A DNA stretch of 64,000 bases from Aquimonas sp964586455 (GTDB taxonomy: Bacteria; Pseudomonadota; Gammaproteobacteria; Xanthomonadales; Xanthomonadaceae). The notes under the pieces were generated by a model. That model worked only from the letters and a program-made list of their open reading frames with translations, was not told the origin of the DNA and ran no database searches. Positions 17,378 through 26,326 of this stretch are shown here, one piece after another; positions within the stretch are counted from its first letter, which is position 1; the number at the start of each line of letters is the position of its first letter. The DNA lies in NCBI GenBank assembly GCA_964586455.1, contig CAZPHV010000006.1, positions 62,001 to 126,000 on the forward strand, given 5' to 3'. A program made the translations under genes and the position numbers.

Positions 17378-18079
17378 CTACTCGGGCAGCGCGCCGAGTG
17401 ACTTGAGAACCGCTCGCAGCTCAGCGACCTCGGCCTCAAGCGCCTCGACCCGAGCCTCCAGCGCCGATCCGCCGCGCGCGACGCGCTCGGGCTGGGCGCG
17501 CTCCGCGAGCAGGGCCGGATCCACCGCACCGAACAGCAGATGCATGAAGCGCTCTTCGCGCTGGCCAGGCTGACGCGGCAACCGCACCACCAACGCAGGC
17601 TCGCGCTCCATCAGGCGTTCCAGCGTGTCCTGCACGTCATCGACGCCGGGAAATGCGGCCAGCCGTTCGCTACGGGTGTGGATCTCGTTCAAGGTCTGCG
17701 GGCCGCGCAGCAGCAGCGTGCAGATCACAGCAGCCTTGCGCGGAGTCAGGCCCAGATGCTGGTCAAAGCGATGCTCCCAGCGCTGTGCGCGCACGCCTTC
17801 TGAGGACTGGCGGGCCCAGCCTCGGTTCTCGAGATCGCGCAGGGCATGCACGATCGCACCCTGCTCGAACTGGGTGATCGGGTCGCGATTGTTCTTTTGA
17901 TTGCAGGCCAGCTGCAGCGCATTGACCGTCAACGGGTACTGCTCGGGCGTGGTCTGAGCCTTCTCGAACAGGCTGGCGAGAACCCGCCCTTCGATGTCGC
18001 TCAGAATGCGGGCAGGCGCCGCGGGTGCCTCGCTCGGAACTTCGGTCGTGCCTTCGCTGCTGTCGGTTTCGTCGTTCAT
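17378..18079 (-). CDS. YceH-family protein (DUF480)
   Basis: A 233-residue protein of the YceH/DUF480 family, with two winged-helix-like repeats: VLASLFEKAQTTPEQYPLTVNALQLACNQKNNRDP.. is the family hallmark region (about 32-67), and a C-terminal coiled coil (about 200-228, EARVEALEAEVAELRAVL) follows. The N-terminal 25 residues are acidic and disordered. Function is not established; DNA or RNA binding is plausible from the fold. Confidence 0.88.
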   Translation of the reverse strand: MNDETDSSEGTTEVPSEAPAAPARILSDIEGRVLASLFEKAQTTPEQYPLTVNALQLACNQKNNRDPITQFEQGAIVHALRDLENRGWARQSSEGVRAQRWEHRFDQHLGLTPRKAAVICTLLLRGPQTLNEIHTRSERLAAFPGVDDVQDTLERLMEREPALVVRLPRQPGQREERFMHLLFGAVDPALLAERAQPERVARGGSALEARVEALEAEVAELRAVLKSLGALPE

Positions 18080-18106
18080 GGGATGTCCATCAGGAAAGAG
18101 TTCGGT

Positions 18107-18568
18107 TCAGAAGATACCCAAGACCAGGCCCGAAGCGAGCGCCGCGCCGAGTTCACGCGCTGCACTCAGATCGGTTTCGGCAGGCGCACCTACCACGCGC
18201 AGCGGCTCGGCGAGCGGCTTCAGGGGAAAGCCCCGCGCGATTCGCTGCACCGCCTCGACCGCACCAAGACCATCGTTGCCCGCGCTTACGATCAGGGCGT
18301 AGCCAAGGCCTGCGACCGAGCCCTCAAGTGGGTAGAAGCTGCGATCGAAGAAGTCCTTGAGCGCTCCGGCCATGTAGCCGAATTTTTCGGGCGTGGCGAA
18401 CACTACGGCGCCTGCGCCCCGCAGATCCTCGGGGCCGGCCGCAAGCGCCGGCAGCAACTGCACGCACAGGCCCGGTTCTGCCGCGCGTGCGCCTTCGCTC
18501 AGTGCCTGTACCAGTTGCATCGTGGTGCCGCTTCCAGCACCGGCGTGAACGATCAGCAACGGCTTCAT
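18107..18568 (-). CDS. flavodoxin-like/NADPH-dependent FMN reductase family protein
   Basis: A 153-residue cytosolic protein with a flavodoxin-like fold: an N-terminal phosphate-binding loop HAGAGSGTTMQL and the FATPEKFGYMAGALKDFFDR segment seen in NADPH-dependent FMN reductases and flavodoxin-fold oxidoreductases. Start ATG at 18566-18568. It lies 27 bases upstream of yceH on the same strand, so the two are probably cotranscribed. Substrate unknown. Confidence 0.75.
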   Translation of the reverse strand: MKPLLIVHAGAGSGTTMQLVQALSEGARAAEPGLCVQLLPALAAGPEDLRGAGAVVFATPEKFGYMAGALKDFFDRSFYPLEGSVAGLGYALIVSAGNDGLGAVEAVQRIARGFPLKPLAEPLRVVGAPAETDLSAARELGAALASGLVLGIF

Positions 18569-18664
18569 ACGCGACGGCCTCGCTTGCAGGACACGGCACC
18601 CGGTGCGCCCGCGCAAGACTCCAGCGCAGGACTCCAGCGCACGTTCGCACAAACCCCGGAAACG

Positions 18665-18692
18665 ACGAAGCCCCGGCGAACCGGGGCTTCGT
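18665..18692 (-). terminator. cspA terminator
   Basis: A 12-bp perfect stem with a TTCG tetraloop (ACGAAGCCCCGG / CCGGGGCTTCGT) lies 24 bases after the cspA stop. The T-tract on the minus strand is weak (CGTTTCC). It can also act for transcripts from either side. Confidence 0.75.
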
Positions 18693-18716
18693 TCAAACCA
18701 GCGGACTGGTTTGGAA

Positions 18717-18926
18717 TTACAGCGGCTGGACCTGGTCGGCCTGCAGGCCCTTCGGGCCCTTGGTCACGACGAAGCTCACGCTCTGGCCTTCCTGCAGCGA
18801 CTTGAAGCCGGTGCCCATGATGGCGCGGAAGTGGACGAAGAGGTCCTCGCCGTCCGGGCGGCTGATGAAGCCGAAACCCTTGGCGTCGTTGAACCACTTC
18901 ACGGTACCAGTCTGACGATCAGACAT
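18717..18926 (-). CDS. cspA: cold shock protein
   Basis: A 69-residue single-stranded nucleic-acid-binding protein acting as an RNA chaperone. Both RNA-binding motifs are intact: KGFGFI (RNP1, about 16-21) and LFVHF (RNP2). Start ATG at 18924-18926 with AAGGAG six bases upstream. Expression is probably post-transcriptionally regulated: a leader of about 155 bases runs from a likely -10 (TATAGT on the minus strand, 19088-19093) to the start and contains a palindrome at 18965-18979. Confidence 0.96.
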   Translation of the reverse strand: MSDRQTGTVKWFNDAKGFGFISRPDGEDLFVHFRAIMGTGFKSLQEGQSVSFVVTKGPKGLQADQVQPL

Positions 18927-18964
18927 GTCTAACTCCTTGAGACTTGATTGAAATGAAAGCGACA

Positions 18965-18979
18965 ACTCAATTATTGAGT
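18965..18979 (-). promoter_or_regulatory. palindrome in the cspA leader
   Basis: ACTCAATTATTGAGT is a perfect 7-bp inverted repeat around one base, 38 bases upstream of cspA. It lies inside the inferred leader RNA, so it may form a hairpin involved in temperature control, or be a DNA-binding site. Confidence 0.4.
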
Positions 18980-19188
18980 CGCCTACTGGGTCTGCTCGGA
19001 GAAAGACACGAGGTGAAGCGATGAACGTTGTGGAACCAACACCATCGGGTCACGAGTCACGGTGACCCCAGCAAACACAGCGAGGGCACTATACGCCATC
19101 ATTCACATTAAAGCGACTCCGCAGATCTGACAGGGTACCGAAATCCTAAAACCCTTTGAAATCAGCAACCTGTGACTCAACGACTGTT

Positions 19189-19671
19189 TCAGTGCTCGAC
19201 GCCGTCGGCGCCATGCACGTGTCCGTGAAGCGTTTCCTCCAAAGAAGCCTCGCGAACCGAGCTCACCTCGATGTCGAAGTGCAGGGTCTGTCCGGCCAAA
19301 GGATGGTTACCGTCGATGGTCACCGTGTCACCCTCGACCCCGGTCACGGTTACAGCCAGCGGTCCCTGCGGTCCCTGCGCATGGAACTCCATGCCGACCT
19401 GGACGTCCTCGACTCCGGCAAAGGCATCGCGCGGGACCTGCTGCACCAGATCCTCGTGGTGCACGCCATAGCCTTCTTCTGGAGCGACCGACACCTTGAA
19501 GGCGTCACCGGCCTGGCGTCCGGTCATGGCCGACTCCAGCCCCGGAACGATGTTGCCGGCGCCGTGCAGGTAAGCCAAAGGATCACGACCGGACGAACTG
19601 TCCAGCACCTCACCGGCGTCGTTGGTCAGGGTGTAGTGGAAGGTGACGACGCAGCGGTCGGCGATCTGCAT
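19189..19671 (-). CDS. slyD: SlyD-type FKBP peptidyl-prolyl isomerase (copy 1)
   Basis: A 160-residue cytosolic prolyl isomerase and chaperone. The FKBP part flanks an insert-in-flap domain (about 70-120), giving the SlyD layout: YTLTNDAGEVLDSS, then NIVPGLESAMTGRQAGD, EEGYG, HPLAGQTLHFDIEV. The C-terminus is short with few histidines (HGHVHGADGVEH), unlike the long metal-binding tail of E. coli SlyD. A paralogue with almost the same tail is at 46025-46504. Divergent from the YtrA operon. Confidence 0.92.
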   Translation of the reverse strand: MQIADRCVVTFHYTLTNDAGEVLDSSSGRDPLAYLHGAGNIVPGLESAMTGRQAGDAFKVSVAPEEGYGVHHEDLVQQVPRDAFAGVEDVQVGMEFHAQGPQGPLAVTVTGVEGDTVTIDGNHPLAGQTLHFDIEVSSVREASLEETLHGHVHGADGVEH

Positions 19672-19826
19672 GAGGAAGCTCCGATAGGACAGGGGGTGGT
19701 GACTCAGGGTTGCCTGGGGAATCCGCAGCGTGCCGTGCGGATGACGTGCTCAGTTCGTGCCCCAGCATGGCTGGAGCCGCACAACAGGCTAGGACAGCTC
19801 GCCCGTCGCGGCAAACCCGGGGGCGC

Positions 19827-19854
19827 TTGACAGCTCCGAGTATAGTGTTATAGT
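19827..19854 (+). promoter_or_regulatory. promoter of the ytrA-type operon
   Basis: TTGACA (19827-19832), a 16-base spacer and TATAGT (19849-19854) form a strong sigma-70 promoter. The first start codon is 45 bases after the -10. Confidence 0.8.
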
Positions 19855-19866
19855 CAACTACAACAC
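19845..19866 (+). promoter_or_regulatory. GntR/YtrA-type operator
   Basis: Half-sites GTGTTATAGT and ACTACAACAC, separated by CA, form an inverted repeat matching in 9 of 10 positions. It covers the -10 element of the operon promoter, so the GntR protein encoded in the operon is expected to repress its own transcription by blocking RNA polymerase. This agrees with the usual autoregulation of YtrA-family ABC operons. Confidence 0.75.
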
Positions 19867-19898
19867 CACTCACCCGCCCCGCCTAGCAGGAGCGTCCC

Positions 19899-20162
19899 AT
19901 GAAGCGTTACTCCGTCGCCCTTACCCCGAACCTGGCCGTCAGTCTGGTCATGGCCCTGGCCTACAGCGGTCTGGTGGCGACGCTGGTCGCCCTGCACCCT
20001 GGCCCGACGCCAACCGCGCCCCTGATTGTCGCTCGTCCCGCTCCAGCGGACGCCTCGCCCGTGCACCTTCCCAAGGTCGCTGCTCCCGGCAGCCTGCGAC
20101 TGCGCATGACCCTGCCCTACATGCCCGGTAACCCCGCCCGCGAGGCTGATCAGGAGATCTGA
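19899..20162 (+). CDS. small membrane-anchored protein of unknown function
   Basis: An 87-residue protein with a basic start (MKRY) and one hydrophobic segment at about 11-31, then a Pro/Ala-rich stretch and an acidic tail. It may be an inner-membrane-anchored or secreted protein. A good ribosome-binding site (AGGAG) stands seven bases before the ATG. It is the first gene of the GntR/ABC operon, directly after the operator, and ends two bases before the regulator's ATG. I do not recognise a family; its place suggests a function with the transporter. Confidence 0.75.
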   Translation: MKRYSVALTPNLAVSLVMALAYSGLVATLVALHPGPTPTAPLIVARPAPADASPVHLPKVAAPGSLRLRMTLPYMPGNPAREADQEI

Positions 20163-20164
20163 GC

Positions 20165-20536
20165 ATGAGCGTGATCTGGAACGAGAACACACCGATCTAT
20201 CTGCAGCTGAAGGAGAAGGTCATCGGCATGCTGCTCGACGGCGTGCTGAAGCCCGGCGATGCCCTGCCCTCGGTGCGTCAGGTGGCCGCCGACTTTCAGC
20301 TGAATCCCATCACCGTCTCCCGCGCCTATCAGGAGCTGGTGGACGAATCCCTGGTCGAGAAACGTCGAGGTCTAGGCATGTACGTCACGGAAGGCGCCCC
20401 CGAAAAACTCCTCGCCAGCGAACGCCAGCGCTTTCTCAGGGAAGAGTGGCCCGCGATGCTCGCGCGCATCGAACAGCTGGGGCTGAGGCTCGAAGAACTC
20501 ATGAAACGCGCGCAGGACTCGGAGGAATCGGCATGA
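20165..20536 (+). CDS. GntR-family regulator, YtrA subfamily
   Basis: A 123-residue transcription factor. The winged helix (about 1-78) has the GntR pattern IYLQLKEKVIGMLLDG..LKPGDALPSVRQVAADFQLNPITVSRAYQELVDESLVEKRRGLGMYV. The remaining 45 residues are too short for a ligand-binding domain, as is typical of the YtrA subgroup, which regulates linked ABC transporters. The probable target is the palindrome at 19845-19866. Its stop overlaps the ATPase start (ATGA). Confidence 0.92.
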   Translation: MSVIWNENTPIYLQLKEKVIGMLLDGVLKPGDALPSVRQVAADFQLNPITVSRAYQELVDESLVEKRRGLGMYVTEGAPEKLLASERQRFLREEWPAMLARIEQLGLRLEELMKRAQDSEESA

Positions 20537-21390
20537 GCACGGTCATCACCGCACGCGGCTTGAGCAAGAGCTACGGCAAGACACCCGCCCTGAAGGGCCT
20601 AGATTTCAGCATCGAAGCCGGTCGTATCGTCGGGCTGATTGGCCCCAATGGCGCCGGCAAGACCACCGCGCTGAAGGCGATTCTGGGGCTCGCGCCCTAT
20701 GAGGGCGAACTCAGCGTGCTGGGTCTCGACCCACGCACCCAGCGCAACCAATTGATGCAGGACGTCTGCTTCATCGCCGACGTCGCCGTGCTGCCGCGCT
20801 GGATCCGCGTGCGCGAGGCCATCGATTTTGTCGAAGGTGTGCACCCGCGCTTCTCCCGCGCCAAGTGCGAAGCCTTTTTGAAGGCGACCAAGCTGACGCC
20901 CGAGATGAAGGTCAAGACCATGTCCAAGGGCATGATCGTGCAGCTGCACCTGGCCCTGGTGATGGCGATCGACGCACGCCTGCTGGTGCTGGATGAGCCC
21001 ACGCTCGGTCTCGACATTCTCTATCGCAAGGCCTTCTACCAGCACCTGCTCAACGACTACTTCGACCATGACAAGACGATCATCGTCACCACCCATCAGG
21101 TCGAGGAGATCGAACACATCCTCACCGACCTGATCTTCATCCGCGATGGCCAGGTCACTTTGTCCTCAACCATGGAGGACCTCGGCGAGCGCTTCACCGA
21201 AGTCATGGTCGGCGCCGAACACGTTGACGCCTGTCGCGCGCTGAAGCCGCTGGATGAGCGCCAGGTCTTCGGCAAAAGCATCTTCCTGTTCGACGGTGCG
21301 GATCGCACCGAGCTCAGCCGCATGGGCGAGATCCGTACGCCCGGCATCGCCGACATCTTCGTGGCCACCATGAAAGGAACCTACGCATGA
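20533..21390 (+). CDS. ABC transporter ATP-binding protein
   Basis: A 285-residue cytosolic ATPase of an ABC exporter. Walker A GPNGAGKTT is at about 38-46 and Walker B LLVLDEPTLGLD at about 153-164, with switch His in TTHQVEEI. The signature loop reads MSKGM, a divergent form in place of LSGGQ that is common in this transporter group. The C-terminal 70 residues form an extra domain. Overlapping ATGA junctions join it to the regulator and the permease. Confidence 0.92.
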   Translation: MSTVITARGLSKSYGKTPALKGLDFSIEAGRIVGLIGPNGAGKTTALKAILGLAPYEGELSVLGLDPRTQRNQLMQDVCFIADVAVLPRWIRVREAIDFVEGVHPRFSRAKCEAFLKATKLTPEMKVKTMSKGMIVQLHLALVMAIDARLLVLDEPTLGLDILYRKAFYQHLLNDYFDHDKTIIVTTHQVEEIEHILTDLIFIRDGQVTLSSTMEDLGERFTEVMVGAEHVDACRALKPLDERQVFGKSIFLFDGADRTELSRMGEIRTPGIADIFVATMKGTYA

Positions 21391-22367
21391 AGACCACCCT
21401 GCCCTGGCTGCTCAAGCGCGAGTATTGGGAGAACCGCGGTGGCTTCTTCTGGGCGCCGGCGATTGGTGCCGGCATCACCCTGTTGCTGACCGTGATGGGC
21501 CTCATCACCGCGGAGGTGTTCCGCAAGAAGTTCACCGGCGACCTGCAGATCGGTATCCCGCTGAAGCGCCTGACCGAGAAGCTTTCGGAAGAAGACCTGT
21601 CCAAGCTGGGCGGTGTGCTGGACATGGCCCTGCTGTCGATGTCGGGGCTGCTGCAGTTCGTGCTGTTCTTCGTGGTGTTCTTCTATCTGCTGAGCGCGCT
21701 GTACGACGACCGACGCGATCGCAGCGTGCTGTTCTGGAAATCACTGCCGCTCTCGGACGGCTCGATGGTGGTGTCGAAGGTGCTGGCAGCAGCCTTGGTC
21801 GCGCCGATCCTGTCGACCCTGATCGCGATGGCGCTGCAATTCGCACTGCTCGTGCTGCTGAGCCTGTACGTGCTGTTCCACGGCATCAATCCGCTCACTG
21901 TCCTGTGGGGGCCCGTGTCGCTGCTGAATGTGTGGGGCCAGATGCTCGCCAACATTCCGATCAATGCCGTGTGGGCCTTGCCCACGATCGGATGGCTGCT
22001 GATGGTGTCCGCCTTCGCCCGCAGCAAACCCTTTCTCTGGGCGTTGCTGGTGCCTGTATCGATCGGCCTGCTGATCAACTGGTTCGACGTGCTCAGCATC
22101 ATCAGCATCGAGTACACGGCCTACTGGAAGCACGTGGTCATGCGCATCCTGCTGGGGGTAGCACCGGGAAGCTTCACCTTGCACGTCCTGGTCACGGATG
22201 GAATCCAGCTTACGAACGAGAGTGGGATCCAGAACTTCACGAGCACACTTACCTGGAGCCAGATGGTCAAGGCCATGAGCTCGCTGAACTTGTGGATCGG
22301 CGCCGTCGCAGGCATCGGCATGATCTTTATCGCCACCCGCCTCCGCCGCTGGCGGGATGAGGGCTGA
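21387..22367 (+). CDS. ABC transporter permease
   Basis: A 326-residue inner-membrane protein with about six hydrophobic segments (about 22-43, 80-108, 133-165, 180-205, 212-230 and 297-318) and a large loop between the first two. It is the membrane partner of the ATPase whose stop it overlaps. Substrate not deducible; related YtrA-controlled systems respond to cell-envelope stress or cationic peptides. The end of the gene is followed after 13 bases by a strong hairpin that begins the repeat region. Confidence 0.88.
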   Translation: MKTTLPWLLKREYWENRGGFFWAPAIGAGITLLLTVMGLITAEVFRKKFTGDLQIGIPLKRLTEKLSEEDLSKLGGVLDMALLSMSGLLQFVLFFVVFFYLLSALYDDRRDRSVLFWKSLPLSDGSMVVSKVLAAALVAPILSTLIAMALQFALLVLLSLYVLFHGINPLTVLWGPVSLLNVWGQMLANIPINAVWALPTIGWLLMVSAFARSKPFLWALLVPVSIGLLINWFDVLSIISIEYTAYWKHVVMRILLGVAPGSFTLHVLVTDGIQLTNESGIQNFTSTLTWSQMVKAMSSLNLWIGAVAGIGMIFIATRLRRWRDEG

Positions 22368-22380
22368 TTCGATGTGCTTG

Positions 22381-22820
22381 CGGACTGCGTTGAAGCGCAG
22401 TCCGCGCATCGAATCAGGCCCGCGCAGGGATGCGCGGGCGGGGGTCGCCCGCCATGGACGGCTCGACCTCAGCTGCGTTAGACGCGCTTTGGGTCCGCCT
22501 TGAATGGCGGACCCAGCGGCTGGCTAGGCCGGCGCATGGATGCGCCGGCGGGCATATCCCGCCAGGGATGGCTCAGCCCCTCTCCATGCGCATGTGCTCG
22601 CGGACTGCGTTGAAGCGCAGTCCGCGCATCGAATCAGGCCCGCGCAGGGATGCGCGGGCGGGGGTCGCCCGCCATGGACGGCTCGACCTCAGCTGCGTTA
22701 GACGCGCTTTGGGTCCGCCTTGAATGGCGGACCCAGCGGCTGGCTAGGCCGGCGCATGGATGCGCCGGCGGGCATATCCCGCCAGGGATGGCTCAGCCCC
22801 TCTCCATGCGCATGTGCTCG
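22381..22820. repeat. 220-bp tandem repeat, two copies before the gap
   Basis: The segments 22381-22600 and 22601-22820 appear identical, and the next copy is cut by the N gap. Each unit holds several perfect short palindromes: the pair GCGGACTGCG / CGCAGTCCGC with a TTGAAG loop, CCCGCGCA / TGCGCGGG, GGGTCCGCC / GGCGGACCC, and GCCGGCGCAT / ATGCGCCGGC. Open frames across it are compositional artefacts. The first hairpin can serve as terminator for the ABC operon. Confidence 0.92.
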
Positions 22821-22821
22821 C

Positions 22822-22921
22822 NNNNNNNNNNNNNNNNNNNNNNNNNNNNNNNNNNNNNNNNNNNNNNNNNNNNNNNNNNNNNNNNNNNNNNNNNNNNNNN
22901 NNNNNNNNNNNNNNNNNNNNN
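22822..22921. other. assembly gap (100 N)
   Basis: Exactly 100 undetermined bases, a conventional scaffold-gap length, so the true size is unknown. It is flanked by tandem repeats on both sides, which explains the assembly break. Confidence 0.98.
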
Positions 22922-23145
22922 CGCGCTCGGGCCTGGGCTTCGATTGGGGTTTCGCGTCGCTCGAACGTGTTGGTGCGCGATACGCGCACCCTATACGCGC
23001 TCGGGCCTGGGCTTCGATTGGGGTTTCGCGTCGCTCGAACGTGTTGGTGCGCGATACCCGCACCAGCTGTGCGCACAGAGGCTCGGGCTTCGATAGGGGA
23101 CTCGCGTCGCTCGAAATCGTAGGTGCGCGACACGCGCGCCCTGTG
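22922..23145. repeat. 74-bp tandem repeat after the gap
   Basis: A unit containing GCTCGGGCCTGGGCTTCGAT followed by the palindrome GGTGCGCGATACGCGCACC recurs at 22922 and 22996 (period 74), with a third, diverged unit from about 23078. The palindrome followed by CTAT is, on the minus strand, ATAG plus GGTGCGCG-N3-CGCGCACC, and it resembles elements at 27859 and 27927. Confidence 0.85.
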
Positions 23146-23189
23146 CGCCGGCGATGCGCGCTGGCGTGCAACTGCTCGCCACGCCTATT

Positions 23190-23203
23190 CAAACGCTTGT
23201 TTC
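23190..23203 (+). promoter_or_regulatory. PsrA-like operator
   Basis: CAAACGCTTGTTTC fits the published PsrA pattern of (G/C)AAAC, two to four bases, GTTT(G/C). A further GAAAC half-site follows at 23211-23215. It stands about 150 bases upstream of the acyl-CoA dehydrogenase, a type of gene under PsrA control in pseudomonads. No psrA gene is in the window. Confidence 0.5.
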
Positions 23204-23351
23204 ACCTCACGAAACACCTGATTTCCATAGGAATTCACGCTTTTTGCGCTGACATCGACGCGCGTCTGCGGCATACTTTCGGGGTAAACATACGGCCGCG
23301 TATGGCTTCTGCCCGCGTCTGTACTTCCCACAGCCCGCCGGAGCCCGCCCC

Positions 23352-25139
<1,788 letters not shown>

Positions 25140-25142
25140 AAG

Positions 25143-25305
25143 AGCCGGGATTGGGGAGTCCAGATTCGGGATTCGTTGGAGCAGAGTTCTGTGGCAGTCG
25201 AGCCTGGGGGCTCCCCAGCTCCCGTGCGCTGGAACGGAGCACGGGACCTCTGAGCTTCGCCTGCCCTGCAGAGTGAGTGCGAATCCCGAATCCCCAATCC
25301 CGGCT
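25143..25305. repeat. MITE-like inverted-repeat element
   Basis: The left arm (25143-25175) and right arm (25280-25305) match over 26 bases in inverted orientation. The arms contain GGGATTGGGG and ATTCGGGATTCG; the left arm carries a 7-base insertion. About 104 bases lie between them, including an inner 8-bp inverted repeat (TCCCGTGC / GCACGGGA). No reading frame inside. Confidence 0.7.
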
Positions 25306-25349
25306 CCAAGGCATACTGATCCCCTCCCCCGTCGTCACCGATCCACCGA

Positions 25350-26252
25350 ATGAAATCTCCCTTTGCGTGGCTGCGTGCCGCCTTCACCTTCAGCATGGTC
25401 GCCATCAACACCGGGATCCACGTGCCGGTGCTGCTGCTGTTCGCGCTGTTCAAGCTGGTGCTGCGTTTCCGCGCGGCGCAGGTGGGCTTGACGCGGGTTC
25501 TGATTGCCATCGCGGCGAGTTGGGTCGCGGTCAACAGCACGCTGATGCGATCGCTGACGCCGACCCGCTTCGTGTTCGAGGGCTTGGACGAGCTCAAGCC
25601 CGAGGGCTGGTACCTGGTCATCGCCAACCATCAGAGCTGGGTCGATATCCCGGTGCTGCAGATGGCGATGAACCGACGTATCCCGATGCTGAAGTTTTTC
25701 CTCAAGCAGCAGTTGATGTGGGTGCCGGTGATGGGCCTGGCTTGGTGGGCGCTGGACTTTCCCTTCATGCGTCGCCACACCCGCGAGCAGATCGAGCGCA
25801 ACCCGGCGCTGCGCGGCAAGGACATCGAAGCCACGCGGCGAGCCTGTGCCAAGTTTCGCTACACGCCGGTATCGGTGATGAACTTCGTCGAGGGCTCACG
25901 CTTCACGCCCGCGAAGCACGCCCGCCAGAACTCGCCCTACGCCCATTTGCTGGCGCCGAAAGCCGGCGGCGTGGCCTTTGTACTGCAGGCCATGGGCGAC
26001 AACCTGCACGCCCTGGTGGATGTGAGTCTGGTCTACCCGGGCGGCCGCCCGACCCTGTTCGACCTGCTGGCCGGGCGCATTCCTGAAGTGCGGCTGCGCG
26101 CGCATCTGCGGGAGTTGCCGGCAGATCTGCTGGGCCGCGACTATCTGGAGGATGCCGAGTTCCGTTCGCGGTTCCAGACCTGGCTGAACGCCCTGTGGGC
26201 CGAGAAGGACGCCGAGCTGGCGCGCATGCAAACCGCCTCGGAACGGCGCTAG
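25350..26252 (+). CDS. lysophospholipid-type acyltransferase (YihG-like)
   Basis: A 300-residue PlsC-family acyltransferase of the inner membrane. Hydrophobic stretch at about 13-38 and another near 45-66; motif I NHQSWVD (HX4D, about 93-99) and motif III FVEGSR, which contact glycerol phosphate, are present. The layout is that of E. coli YihG. It would acylate a lysophospholipid or similar acceptor. The gene stop is 27 bases before the FNR-type box of hemN. Confidence 0.88.
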   Translation: MKSPFAWLRAAFTFSMVAINTGIHVPVLLLFALFKLVLRFRAAQVGLTRVLIAIAASWVAVNSTLMRSLTPTRFVFEGLDELKPEGWYLVIANHQSWVDIPVLQMAMNRRIPMLKFFLKQQLMWVPVMGLAWWALDFPFMRRHTREQIERNPALRGKDIEATRRACAKFRYTPVSVMNFVEGSRFTPAKHARQNSPYAHLLAPKAGGVAFVLQAMGDNLHALVDVSLVYPGGRPTLFDLLAGRIPEVRLRAHLRELPADLLGRDYLEDAEFRSRFQTWLNALWAEKDAELARMQTASERR

Positions 26253-26278
26253 CGGTCGCGGCGGCACCTTGGCCGCGC

Positions 26279-26292
26279 TTGATCCCGATCAA
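26279..26292 (+). promoter_or_regulatory. FNR/Anr box upstream of hemN
   Basis: TTGATCCCGATCAA is a perfect match to the FNR/Anr consensus TTGAT-N4-ATCAA. Its centre is 41.5 bases before the hemN ATG, so a class II activated promoter would start transcription at or next to the start codon. Activation of the oxygen-independent enzyme under low oxygen is expected. Confidence 0.75.
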
Positions 26293-26326
26293 CGCAGGCG
26301 AAACCCGTCGGCGCAAGACTTCGCCC

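Noticed and set aside
22430..22723. Open frames spanning the 220-bp tandem repeat
   Set aside because: Same peptide appears in each repeat unit with no ribosome-binding site or homology-like feature; the DNA is palindromic.
22922..23145. Possible CRISPR array
   Set aside because: The units are 74-bp whole repeats without constant-repeat/variable-spacer structure and no cas genes are near.
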